From NCBI RefSeq assembly GCF_947491715.1, contig NZ_CANLKR010000004.1:124001-188000 (forward strand): a stretch of DNA of 64,000 nucleotides, written 5' to 3'. Below are positions 35,840 through 44,460 of the stretch, in pieces; positions within the stretch are counted from its first letter, which is position 1, and every line of letters starts with the position of its first letter. Source of the stretch: an uncultured Shewanella sp. Its GTDB lineage: Bacteria > Pseudomonadota > Gammaproteobacteria > Enterobacterales > Shewanellaceae. The notes below the pieces were generated by a model. The model searched no databases. It was not told the DNA's origin and saw only the letters and a program-made list of their open reading frames with translations. The translations under genes and the position numbers were made by a program.

Positions 35840-36190
35840 TTAATGTAAAGCCATTCTAGTTGATACTTATGACGATACTATCATTTAATGACAGCTATTT
35901 TAGTTGATACTTATTACCATACTATCATTTAATAACAGCTATTTTAGTCGATACTTATTACGAAACTATCATTTAATGACAGTCATTCTAGTCGATACTT
36001 ATTACGATACTATCATTTAGCAACAGCTATTTTAGTCGATACTTATTACGAAACTATCATTTAATGACAGTCATTCTAGTCGGCAATTATTACCATACTA
36101 TCATTTAATGACAGTTATTTTAGTCGATACTTATTACGAAACTATCATTTAATGAAAGTTATATTAGTCGGCAATTATTACCATACTATC
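35838..36190. repeat. eight tandem 44-bp repeats between two minus-strand genes
   Basis: Eight units (the first 45, the others 44 bases) with the form ATTTAATGACAGCTATTTTA followed by GTCGATACTTATTACGAAAC and TATC fill the whole gap. They run from the start codon of the NAD(P)-binding protein gene to the stop codon of the desaturase. Units alternate: 3, 5 and 7 carry ACGAAACTATC, while 2, 6 and 8 carry ACCATACTATC. This points to duplication of an 88-base pair of units. No spacers are present and 44 is not a multiple of three, so it is neither a CRISPR array nor coding. Confidence 0.95.
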
Positions 36191-36192
36191 AT

Positions 36193-37287
36193 TTATGGTA
36201 CTAAGGAAGAGCCTGATATACGACGCATTTTTTGTTTTCCTGTGGCGATGTTTACCATTTTTATAAACCGACGCCAAACATTTTCCTGCACATAAGGGAT
36301 ATGGTATTTTTCACAAGTATCTTTGATTTTTGGCTGAATAAACTTGTATTGACGCATGGGTAAACTGGGAAATAAATGATGTTCTATCTGATAATTTAAA
36401 TACATATGGAGGAAATCGACTCTTTCACTACCATTGGGGTAATTGGTTGAGCCTAATATTTGCCTGAGATAATATTCAGCATTACGGTGTGTCTTTTGAT
36501 TTATATCATCAAAACGATACAGATCAGCTCCGGAATGATTAGGGACAATAACAATAAACATTTGTATATTATGTATAAACTCAGCCAGTATTCGAGCGTA
36601 AAAAACATTGATACCCATACCTGGACTAAGCCATTCGCACAATAATGGCAGTGTAATAAAATGAAAGCCGATATAAGGAAGAAACAGCTTAAGCCACATA
36701 TGACGGGGTGTTTTTTGGCGAATATCGAGAAAATTGTTAAGGTTAACCTCCTGATACCCGCTACAATGACTTAGCGTTTGAGGGCTGTAATAAGTAAATT
36801 TCCAGCTCATGGCTGCAAGGAGAAGAATAAACCATTTTATCAGAATGGGTTGCTGCATATTAGCAAGCCAGTTTAAATTATTTTCAACCAGATCGGGATC
36901 TTTATTTTCACCCGTAAAAGTATGATGAAGGTAATTGTGTTCATAATTCCAAGCGTCTGCTTGGATCCAGTCAAACCAGTCTAAATAGCGGCGAAAGCCT
37001 TGTGCGTAGTAAGAAGAGTGATAGCGTTTAGGGATATTTTTGATTTGGTTATAACCGCCATGGCCAATATGATGCATCAGTAGCCATTTGACCAATAAAT
37101 GCTGGGATAGAAAAACGCCACCAACGAACCATAAGTCAAAAAAACACAACAATAACCCAGCCCAAAAAAAGACAGTCCCTAATGCTTCGATATATCGCAT
37201 GTGGCGGTAATCTTTTCGGCTCACGGAAGCTTGTGCTGACATACCTATTTTTTTTATTTCTTTGACAAACTCATCAAGATTCTCCAT
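36193..37287 (-). CDS. membrane fatty acid desaturase, front-end type
   Basis: This 364-residue di-iron membrane enzyme would insert a double bond into an acyl chain. The three His clusters are MHHIGHG at about residues 71-77, HNYLHH at 117-122 and QIEHHLFP at about 300. The Gln in the third box is the mark of front-end (delta-5/delta-6) desaturases. No N-terminal cytochrome b5 domain is present, so an external electron donor such as ferredoxin is needed. Four hydrophobic spans are visible. The gene stands alone, upstream of the 44-base repeats. It could serve membrane fluidity in the cold or modify a sphingolipid-like or polyunsaturated chain. The substrate is unknown. Confidence 0.85.
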   Translation of the reverse strand: MENLDEFVKEIKKIGMSAQASVSRKDYRHMRYIEALGTVFFWAGLLLCFFDLWFVGGVFLSQHLLVKWLLMHHIGHGGYNQIKNIPKRYHSSYYAQGFRRYLDWFDWIQADAWNYEHNYLHHTFTGENKDPDLVENNLNWLANMQQPILIKWFILLLAAMSWKFTYYSPQTLSHCSGYQEVNLNNFLDIRQKTPRHMWLKLFLPYIGFHFITLPLLCEWLSPGMGINVFYARILAEFIHNIQMFIVIVPNHSGADLYRFDDINQKTHRNAEYYLRQILGSTNYPNGSERVDFLHMYLNYQIEHHLFPSLPMRQYKFIQPKIKDTCEKYHIPYVQENVWRRFIKMVNIATGKQKMRRISGSSLVP

Positions 37288-37374
37288 TCCGTTTCCTTGA
37301 AATTGTTGATGTTGAGCTAAATAGGAAAAGCGTAATGCATTGAGCTTAGCTGAATGTGTATTATTTGCTTGGTG

Positions 37375-38970
37375 TTAGGTCGATTTGTGTATGGTTATGC
37401 CTAACCGCTTTGCGAGTCGAACGAGATTGGCTCTATCTGTCTCAAGCGCTCTTGCGCTTGCTGCCCAATTAAATTGGTATTTTTCTAGGGTTTGCTTAAT
37501 GAGTTGGGCTTGAAAGGTTTGGGTTGCAGATTTTAAAGATGGATTATGTAATGGCTGTGTAGGAAGGGGAAGTTGTGAATATTCAGCTGGAGCCGATGTA
37601 GAAAGAGGCGTTTGTTTGGCAAGGGGAATATCACAATATTCGGGTAAAATATGAATAATATTTTCATGCCATTGCGCTTGTTTTGCTTTTAAAGCGGCTC
37701 GGCTTATCACATGTTCAAGTTCTCTTACATTTCCCGGCCAACGATAACTTGACAATATAGTGAGGGCCTGTGATGTTAAGATCAGTTGATTAATCCCAAG
37801 TTTACGTGCTGTATTTTCAACAAAATAACCTGCTAGTAAATGGACGTCATTGCCTCGTTCTCTCAATGGCGGCACCTCAATCGGATAAACACTCAACCTA
37901 TGATAGAGATCGGCACGAAAGCGCCCAGCTTTGACTTCACTTTTTAAATCGCGGTTGGTGGCGGCAATGACCCGCACATCAACAGTTTTCGTTTTGTCTT
38001 CTCCCACGGCTTGTATTTCGCCACTTTGTAAAGCGCGTAGTAATTTGCTTTGTAAGTGCAGCGGTAATTCACCAATTTCATCAAGAAATAGTGTGCCGCC
38101 ATCGGCCAGTTGAAATTTGCCTTCACGATTTTTTTCTGCGCCAGTAAATGCACCTTTACAGTGGCCAAAAAATTCACTTTCAGCGAGGTTTTCAGGTAAT
38201 GAAGCACAGTTAAGCTGGATCATGGGCTTATGGTGCCTGTGTGAATCTTGATGAATATTGCCAGCAACCAGTTCTTTCCCCACCCCAGTTTCACCTAAGA
38301 TCAATACATTGTAATCAGAGGTAGCAACGAGCTTTACATCATTTTTAAGGGCTTGTATGCATGGACTCAGGCCGATGATCTCACCACCACTACGCATAAT
38401 CGCGGCTTGGCTCAATTCTTGAACAAGCGCATTAGAGTGCTTAGCTGAATCTTCGAGTTGTTCTAACCGTATCGCCGTTTTCATGGTGGCTGCGCTAATT
38501 TTAGTGATGATTTCAAGTACATTTGGATCAATTTCATCAAAGTGATTAGGCGTTAAACTATCTAAAGTGACGATACCGAGCAGCTGTTCATCTTGGTATA
38601 GCGGTAATCCCATACAAGCATGAATGGGAATATTGCCTGTTTGGGTCTCCAACAGTCCATCATAAGGATCCGGCAACTCACAGTCTTGACTAAAGGTGGT
38701 GGGCTTTTTTGACTGGCTAATAATGTGCAGGCGAGGATGCGCATGAATGTCGAAGCGTCGACCTAACGTATCGATTGATAGCCCCTCAATGGCCAACGGC
38801 TTTAGGGTGGCATTTTGATGCTGTATTTGGTGTTGTAATAGTGCGATGGCATCACATTTTATGGTTTTTCGAATGGTTGATAGTAACCGAGTAAATCTAT
38901 CTTGATTGGTCACACTATTGGCAAGATCCAGTGCTAGGGCCAATATGGCTGAAATATCACTTTGCTTCAT
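37375..38970 (-). CDS. norR: nitric oxide-responsive sigma-54 activator NorR
   Basis: NorR senses NO through a mononuclear iron in its GAF domain and then activates detoxification genes. The protein has 531 residues. The iron-ligand region is conserved: Arg80 in HPRL, Asp101 and Asp104 in PDPYDG, Cys119 in HACMG and Asp137 in TLDS. These match Arg75, Asp96, Asp99, Cys113 and Asp131 of E. coli NorR. The AAA+ domain has [23 protein letters not shown] and FLDEIGEL, and the C-terminus a Fis-type helix-turn-helix. It is divergent from nnrS-hmp. Two GT-N7-AC boxes lie in the gap, one directly next to its start codon, so it may control its own synthesis. Confidence 0.95.
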   Translation of the reverse strand: MKQSDISAILALALDLANSVTNQDRFTRLLSTIRKTIKCDAIALLQHQIQHQNATLKPLAIEGLSIDTLGRRFDIHAHPRLHIISQSKKPTTFSQDCELPDPYDGLLETQTGNIPIHACMGLPLYQDEQLLGIVTLDSLTPNHFDEIDPNVLEIITKISAATMKTAIRLEQLEDSAKHSNALVQELSQAAIMRSGGEIIGLSPCIQALKNDVKLVATSDYNVLILGETGVGKELVAGNIHQDSHRHHKPMIQLNCASLPENLAESEFFGHCKGAFTGAEKNREGKFQLADGGTLFLDEIGELPLHLQSKLLRALQSGEIQAVGEDKTKTVDVRVIAATNRDLKSEVKAGRFRADLYHRLSVYPIEVPPLRERGNDVHLLAGYFVENTARKLGINQLILTSQALTILSSYRWPGNVRELEHVISRAALKAKQAQWHENIIHILPEYCDIPLAKQTPLSTSAPAEYSQLPLPTQPLHNPSLKSATQTFQAQLIKQTLEKYQFNWAASARALETDRANLVRLAKRLGITIHKST

Positions 38971-39025
38971 GTCTTTTTGACTCGATATGTGGTTTTTGAC
39001 TTGTTTTATTGTGTGTCAAAATGAC
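38971..39025 (+). promoter_or_regulatory. NorR enhancer boxes upstream of nnrS-hmp
   Basis: GTCTTTTTGAC (38971-38981) and GTCAAAATGAC (39015-39025) both fit the NorR pattern GT-N7-AC. A half-matching site, TGGTTTTTGAC, lies between them (38990-39000). The set is about 65-120 bases upstream of the sigma-54 promoter, as in E. coli norVW, where three sites are needed. Confidence 0.8.
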
Positions 39026-39088
39026 TCGATTTTCAATTTTTTCGAATAATTTTTTATTAACATATTATTTAATAAGTACTTTTTTATT

Positions 39089-39105
39089 TTGGCATATTAC
39101 CTGCA
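39089..39105 (+). promoter_or_regulatory. sigma-54 promoter of nnrS-hmp
   Basis: TTGGCATATTACCTGCA has the -24 GG and -12 GC exactly ten bases apart, the sigma-54 rule. It is 96 bases before the nnrS start and downstream of the NorR boxes. Transcription would begin near 39116. Confidence 0.85.
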
Positions 39106-39200
39106 AATTGCATGTTATGGATAATCTGCATGAAAAAGATGACAAGGTTTTCTTTATGTCATTGGAGTCGTTTTAATTGCCCTAGGCAATGAGGTAGTAA

Positions 39201-40448
39201 ATGATGAGACCAATCAATTTAACAGAGCCAACTCCTGTAAGCAAAAAGGGGTATGATTTATTTGGCGCCCCAATTTGGATGCTCGCTTTTAGACCGCTTT
39301 TTTTGGGCGGAAGTTTAGTTGCCTTGCTGGGAATAAGTTATTGGAGCTTACTCCTTTCTGGTCATGTGACTTGGTCTTTAAGCATTCCAGCAAATGCGTG
39401 GCATGCTCATGAAATGATGTATGGTTTTGCAGCAGCAGTGGCCATGGGTTTTTTGTTAACGGCGGCACAAACTTGGACGGGAGTGCCAAGCGTTTCAGGA
39501 AAATCTCTGATGCTGCTAAGTTTTTTTTGGCTTTTAGCGCGTATCATGTTTTTTGTGAAAATGCCCAATAATAGTCTAATGGGTCACAATACCAATCTAT
39601 TGCTAGTGGTTTTATTTCAAGGCATGTGGTGGCTCGGTGGTGTTTTCGCATTAAGCAGAATGTTGATCAAGGCTCGAAATAAACAAAATTATCCCTTTAT
39701 TGGGATCCTCACAACGCTTTTTATTTTTAATATGTTATTTCTTTTTCTAGTGCTTAATCAGCAAAGTGTTTTAGCGCTTAAGCTGTGTGATGCCAGCGTC
39801 TTTATTTTCACTTTATTAATGGGCATTGTAGCTGGCCGTGTGATCCCTTTCTTTACCGCTAGAGGTTTATTATTACCTGAGCAAGTAAAATGTCCGAGAC
39901 TCGATCGCTGTATTTGGATCTTGACGCTTTGGGTATTTATCAGTGTTATTGGAGACAGTCTTTTTTCAATTGATACTGCTCCTGGTATCAGTATTGCTGT
40001 GCTTTCTGTTTGTCATTTGTTGCGAAGTGTTTTTTGGTGGCGTAAAGAAATCATTAAAGTGCCTTTATTGTGGTCATTACAATTATCTTATTTCATGTTA
40101 GGTATTGGGCTTGCATTCATTGCATTGAGTTTTATCAATTCCCATATTCATTATAAAGATGTACTCCACTTGGTCACCATTGGCTCAATTGGAATGATGA
40201 TCCTTTCAATGATGTCCAGAGTGTCTCTTGGGCATACTGGGCGAGCGTTAAATCCACCTTATTTCATGAATGTTGCCTTTCTTTGTCTATTTCTTGCGGC
40301 AATCACAAGAAGCTTACTGCCTTCATTGATAGGTGCACAAAATGCTTGGCTATCAAGCGGTGCATTATGGAGTGTAGGTTTCTTCCTCTTTTTGTTCCAC
40401 TATTTCCCTATTCTTATCAAGAAGCGTGTTGATGGGCATATAGGGTAA
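39201..40448 (+). CDS. nnrS: NnrS-family heme- and copper-containing membrane protein
   Basis: NnrS is an integral inner-membrane protein with about 12 spans that lessens nitrosative stress, probably by limiting iron-NO complexes. The product has 415 residues. Family signs are the N-terminal LFGAPIWMLAFRPLFLGG and NAWHAHEMMYGFAAAVAMGFLLTAAQTW, a His pair that can bind heme. The segment AGRVIPFFTARG is typical as well. GAGG lies before the ATG. It is the first gene of the NorR-controlled pair, with hmp 62 bases downstream. Confidence 0.93.
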   Translation: MMRPINLTEPTPVSKKGYDLFGAPIWMLAFRPLFLGGSLVALLGISYWSLLLSGHVTWSLSIPANAWHAHEMMYGFAAAVAMGFLLTAAQTWTGVPSVSGKSLMLLSFFWLLARIMFFVKMPNNSLMGHNTNLLLVVLFQGMWWLGGVFALSRMLIKARNKQNYPFIGILTTLFIFNMLFLFLVLNQQSVLALKLCDASVFIFTLLMGIVAGRVIPFFTARGLLLPEQVKCPRLDRCIWILTLWVFISVIGDSLFSIDTAPGISIAVLSVCHLLRSVFWWRKEIIKVPLLWSLQLSYFMLGIGLAFIALSFINSHIHYKDVLHLVTIGSIGMMILSMMSRVSLGHTGRALNPPYFMNVAFLCLFLAAITRSLLPSLIGAQNAWLSSGALWSVGFFLFLFHYFPILIKKRVDGHIG

Positions 40449-40510
40449 TTCACTTATTCACCTGTTAGGTGAGTAAAATTAATCTTTATTTACTGATATT
40501 TGGAAAAAAT

Positions 40511-41728
40511 ATGTTGTCTGAAAATACGATTAAAATAGTTAAGAGTACCATTCCCTTATTAGTGAGTGCTGGAACGGGGGTGACGGAACACTTTTATAAT
40601 AGGATGTTTACCCATAACCCAGAGCTTAAACACATTTTTAATATGAGCAATCAAGCTACAGGCAAGCAACCTTTTGCTTTATTCAATGCATTAGCTGCTT
40701 ATGCTCAACATATTGATAATCTAGAGGTGTTAACATCGGCCTTAAACAGGATCAATCATAAACATGCCAGTTTAAATATTTTGCCTGAGCATTATCCCAT
40801 TGTTGGTCATCATCTTATCGAAACCTTAAGAGAATTAGTTCCGGATGCTTTTACCGCAGAAGTCGAAGAAGCTTGGACTCAGGCATATCAATTACTAGCT
40901 GACATTTGCATTACACAAGAACAAGGACTTTATCGGAGTAATGCTGAAAAAGCGGGAGGTTGGACAGGTGAGAGACGTTTTGTTATTGCAGAGAAAAATC
41001 AAGAGTCTGAGTTGGTAACGAGTTTTACATTAACCCCTATAGATGGCGGGGTCGTAGCCGAGCACCTTCCTGGGCAATATTTAGGCATTAAAGTAAAGCC
41101 AGAAGGCCTCGATTACACTGAAATACGCCAATATTCTATTTCGGATAAAGCGACGGCGAGTCAGTACCGGATCAGTGTAAAAAAAGAAGCGGGATCGCCA
41201 ATGGGCCTAGTGTCTAATTACTTACATCGCTTATCTGAGGGAGATGAAGTTGAGGTATATCCGCCTGCAGGAGACTTTTACCTACAGTTGACCAATAAGC
41301 CTGTGGTGTTAATCAGCGCGGGTGTTGGTTTAACGCCTATGATGTCTATGCTAGAAACATTAGTGCAGGGGCAATTAAATCATTCTGTTCACTATCTTCA
41401 TGCTTGTGAAAATAAAAAGCAGCATTCTTTTTTTGAGAGAGTCGCAGAACTGTGTGAGCAGCATGAGGCGTTGAGTGCGCATACTTGGTATAATGAGGAG
41501 TCAGAGGCTTCATTGATTAATCACGCTCATGATAATAATCAAATTAGAGAATCTAGTGGCTTAATGGCACTCACACGCATTCAAGGTGAGATACCAATAA
41601 AAGAAGGGGATTTTTATTTATGTGGCCCCAATGGTTTTATGAGTTTTATCAAACAGCAGTTAATATTATTAGGTGTTGAACCTGCACAAATTCATTATGA
41701 AGTATTTGGCCCCCATACAGACTTGTAA
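40511..41728 (+). CDS. hmp: flavohemoprotein (nitric oxide dioxygenase)
   Basis: Hmp turns NO and O2 into nitrate using NAD(P)H. Starting at ATG 40511 it has 405 residues; the frame is open 42 bases upstream without support. The N-terminal globin domain has Tyr29, Gln53 and the heme-ligand His85 (NRINHKHASL) at the same numbers as E. coli Hmp. The ferredoxin-reductase-like part has the FAD motif EIRQYSISD, the NAD motif SAGVGLTPMMSMLE and the C-terminal FYLCGPNGFM and VFGP. Together with nnrS and norR it forms one NO-defence unit. A strong terminator ends the operon. Confidence 0.96.
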   Translation: MLSENTIKIVKSTIPLLVSAGTGVTEHFYNRMFTHNPELKHIFNMSNQATGKQPFALFNALAAYAQHIDNLEVLTSALNRINHKHASLNILPEHYPIVGHHLIETLRELVPDAFTAEVEEAWTQAYQLLADICITQEQGLYRSNAEKAGGWTGERRFVIAEKNQESELVTSFTLTPIDGGVVAEHLPGQYLGIKVKPEGLDYTEIRQYSISDKATASQYRISVKKEAGSPMGLVSNYLHRLSEGDEVEVYPPAGDFYLQLTNKPVVLISAGVGLTPMMSMLETLVQGQLNHSVHYLHACENKKQHSFFERVAELCEQHEALSAHTWYNEESEASLINHAHDNNQIRESSGLMALTRIQGEIPIKEGDFYLCGPNGFMSFIKQQLILLGVEPAQIHYEVFGPHTDL

Positions 41729-41735
41729 CCTTTCA

Positions 41736-41775
41736 GAGTAGTAAAAAGCCCGCAACTGCGGGCTTTTTACTACTC
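41736..41775 (+). terminator. terminator after hmp
   Basis: An 18-base perfect stem (41736-41753 with 41758-41775) with a four-base loop and a T-run inside the right arm. It is one of the strongest hairpins in the window. Confidence 0.95.
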
Positions 41776-41833
41776 TTCTATTTCTCAACTAGACTAATCT
41801 TATATTACCCATTTAGTTAAAGTATATTTACCT

Positions 41834-42318
41834 ATGTGGATTAATGAAGATGTTTTACAAGGGGAGGCTGTGATACTCGAGCCTTTAACCCTGGAAGATA
41901 CAGATGCGTATATTAAGGTTTCTGAGGATGGAGACGTATGGAAACTATGGTATACCACGGTCCCTAAACCCTAAGAAATAGAAGATTACGTCAAAAAAGC
42001 GATGAGTAATAAGCACAAAGGAGAGTTGGCCAATGTTGTTCGATCTAAATTAAATCTTAATTTATTGATGTTAATGATATATTTGATGATTGTAATTCGA
42101 TGACTGTGGAGTTAAGAGCGCATTATTTTAACCAAGCCTCTCGACAAGCCATTGAACGTCTAGGGGCTAAGCAAGGTGGGGTGTTACGGAGTCATTGCAT
42201 TATGCCCGATGGTTTTTTACGCGATACTGCAGTGTATTCGATTATTGCGAGTGAGTGGCCTGCTGTTAAATGTCATTTAAAAAATAAAATGCATTTACCA
42301 TATCCTTCACGCCCTTAA
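41834..42318 (+). pseudogene. degenerate GNAT-family N-acetyltransferase
   Basis: Reading from ATG 41834 gives MWINEDVLQGEAVILEPLTL and continues to DVWKLWYTTVPKP, then a TAA at 41972 and EIEDYVKKAM. That is the start of a RimJ/RimL-like acetyltransferase with a stop where Glu is expected. In another frame, 42100-42318 gives the end of the same kind of protein (ELRAHYFNQASRQAIERLGA, VLRSHCIMPDG, LRDTAVYSIIASEWP). The middle, about 60 residues with the acetyl-CoA loop, is missing or out of frame. The gene is broken by a stop, a frameshift and probably a deletion. Any product would be inactive. Confidence 0.85.
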
Positions 42319-42365
42319 AGTGATTAGGGGATTGCAACTTTTAATATTGAATAGTGAAATTTATC

Positions 42366-43832
42366 ATGGACATAATTGACATTGTATTACAAGCACTATT
42401 AACTTGGGTGTGGGATTATGTCCTTATATACATGTTGTTATTTGTCGGGTTATATTTTAGTTTCAAAATAAAATTCTCTCAATTTACTCACTTCAAACAT
42501 ATGTTCTCTTTGTTAACTGAACATACGGGAACAAGAAAGCAAAGCAAAACGCGTATTTCATCTTTTGGGGCTTTTGCCGTCACGTCAGCTTCAAGAGTGG
42601 GGGCTGGAAATATTGCGGGTGTGGGTGTGGCGATTTATCTTGGTGGACCTGGGGCTATTTTTTGGATGTGGGTTATTGCATTGATTGGCACAGCTTCGTG
42701 CTTAATTGAAAATACCCTTGCTCAAGCTTATAAAAATAATACACCGGAAGGGAGTTTTAGAGGAGGGCCGGCTTTTTATATTGCTCAAGGATTAAAATCA
42801 AAAACATGGGCATTGATTTTTTCGGCATTAATGATTATTTCTTATGGTTTGGTATTTAATTCGGTACAGGCTAATACGATTGCTCATGTGATGACGTCTT
42901 CTTTTTCGATTTCAAATTTTAATGTTGCTATTGATTTGGTTATTTTTACCGTGCTAATTATCTTTGGAGGATTAAAAAGAGTGATCCGAGTCTCTGAAAT
43001 ACTCTTTCCTGTTATGGCGGTTTTATACCTACTAACCGCTTCAATTATTATCGTGATGAACTTTACGCAGATTATTCCTGTTTTTCAATTAATCCTGAGT
43101 GAAGCGTTAGGTTTTAAAGAGGCGACAACTGGCGCTTTCGGCTTTATGGTAATGCAAGGCATTAAACGGGGACTCTTTTCTAATGAAGCGGGAATGGGCT
43201 CAACACCCAATGCGGGGGCCGCGGCTTATGTATCTCATCCCGTAAAGCAAGGTTATATTCAATCATTGGGGGTGTTAGTTGACACTTTGCTTATTTCAAG
43301 TGCAACGGCTTTTATTATTCTATTGCCGCAAATGAATATGCTTCAACTTGGTATTACTGGGGTTGAGTTAGTACATCGCTCTATGACGATGAGTTTTGGA
43401 GAATTCGGAGGGTATAGTTTAGCGATATTAGTGATTATTTTTTCTTATAGCTCTATTTTAGGTAATTATTTTTATGGTGAAATGAACATTAAATATATAA
43501 CCGATGCGAAATGGGTGTTAAATGCTTTTCGAGTTGCTGCAGTGTTGATGTTATTCTATGGTGCGATGACGGCAATTCGTTTTGTTTGGGATATGGCAGA
43601 TCTTTTCATGGGATTATTAGCCATTGTGAATATTACAGCGATTTTTTTATTGAGAAAAGTTGCGCTTGCATTAGTTCAAGATTATATGAAACAGCTCGCT
43701 AAAGGGAAAGATCCAATATTTCATCGAGATAGCATTTCTCAATTAGAACAAGTCGAGTGTTGGGGAGATGATGAGTATCGTGTCTTTCAGCAAGATGCAA
43801 AATATCGAAAGACACAGCACTCAGAAAAATGA
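42366..43832 (+). CDS. AGCS-family amino acid/sodium symporter
   Basis: This inner-membrane transporter couples uptake of alanine or glycine to sodium. The ATG at 42366 gives 488 residues; a GTG at 42354 is in frame. There are 9-11 hydrophobic spans. The family signature SAFAVTSASRVGAGNIAGVG-like segment (FGAFAVTSASRVGAGNIAGV) lies near residue 70, and GIKRGLFSNEAGMGSTPNAGAAA near residue 270. The C-terminal 40 residues are hydrophilic. It stands alone, between the acetyltransferase remnant and the FAD-oxidase pair. Alanine is the usual substrate but is not proven here. Confidence 0.9.
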   Translation: MDIIDIVLQALLTWVWDYVLIYMLLFVGLYFSFKIKFSQFTHFKHMFSLLTEHTGTRKQSKTRISSFGAFAVTSASRVGAGNIAGVGVAIYLGGPGAIFWMWVIALIGTASCLIENTLAQAYKNNTPEGSFRGGPAFYIAQGLKSKTWALIFSALMIISYGLVFNSVQANTIAHVMTSSFSISNFNVAIDLVIFTVLIIFGGLKRVIRVSEILFPVMAVLYLLTASIIIVMNFTQIIPVFQLILSEALGFKEATTGAFGFMVMQGIKRGLFSNEAGMGSTPNAGAAAYVSHPVKQGYIQSLGVLVDTLLISSATAFIILLPQMNMLQLGITGVELVHRSMTMSFGEFGGYSLAILVIIFSYSSILGNYFYGEMNIKYITDAKWVLNAFRVAAVLMLFYGAMTAIRFVWDMADLFMGLLAIVNITAIFLLRKVALALVQDYMKQLAKGKDPIFHRDSISQLEQVECWGDDEYRVFQQDAKYRKTQHSEK

Positions 43833-43887
43833 CACGATAGAGAGTCGATTAATTTTCCCTGATAGTTTTAACATTGTTAGTGGTTTG

Positions 43888-44460
43888 TTATACCGTGGAT
43901 TTTGTTTTTGGGCGCAGCCAGTTTCTAATGGGATCGATTAGCCAATATTTATTCATAATAAGTAATGCTTGTACGGGAAGGTAATGGCGTTTCGCATAAA
44001 AAATACAAGCGTAGTCTGCATTTTTTATGGGACCTTCATACAATTTATTCGGAAAGATGATAGATTGTAGTTTCGCGACTTTTGGGTGTTTCGCACCGCT
44101 CACAATATAACGTTTTTTACTTTTTTTCATATCCCAGAGTGAGTAGAGAAAAATCATTCCTCGATAAAATTGATTGACTTCATCTTTGACCCATAAGCCA
44201 CCAGTTTCAATGACATCATCACCATGAGAGACAAAATGAGGTTGATTCTTTGTTTTAGGAACGTCTTCAAAATAGCGAATAGGATGATGAGTATTGAGGG
44301 TATAACCCGCTATCATATCACCTTGTTTATTTTTGAAGGCTCTGACGGTAGAAATACGTTTAAAGTGTTCAACTGAGGTATGATTACCTGATGCATCGGC
44401 ATAATGTCGAGCATAAGTTTCAAACTCTTTATCTTGAGAAATGAGGTTAGTTGTTAACAT
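43888..44460 (-). CDS. unknown protein, possibly GNAT-like, linked to an FAD oxidase
   Basis: I do not recognise this 190-residue protein with certainty. The order of segments, a strand with AGYTLNTHHPIRYFED, then VIETGGLWVKDEVNQFYRGMIFLYSLWDMKK, then YIVSGAKHPKVAKL and a late YACIFYAKRHY, resembles an acyltransferase (GNAT or acyl-homoserine-lactone synthase) fold. The typical acetyl-CoA loop R-x-x-G-x-G is not seen. The C-terminus is basic (RNWLRPKTKSTV). Its start overlaps the stop of the FAD-oxidase gene by seven bases, so the two are translationally coupled and should act together. Homology and structure prediction would decide the fold. Confidence 0.6.
   Translation of the reverse strand: MLTTNLISQDKEFETYARHYADASGNHTSVEHFKRISTVRAFKNKQGDMIAGYTLNTHHPIRYFEDVPKTKNQPHFVSHGDDVIETGGLWVKDEVNQFYRGMIFLYSLWDMKKSKKRYIVSGAKHPKVAKLQSIIFPNKLYEGPIKNADYACIFYAKRHYLPVQALLIMNKYWLIDPIRNWLRPKTKSTV

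Noticed and set aside
35838..36190. Possible CRISPR array
   Set aside because: The units are adjacent with no variable spacers, and there are no cas genes.
38971..39025. A third full NorR box at 38990-39000
   Set aside because: Only the right half (TTTTTGAC) fits; the GT half is TG. It is mentioned as a half-site only.
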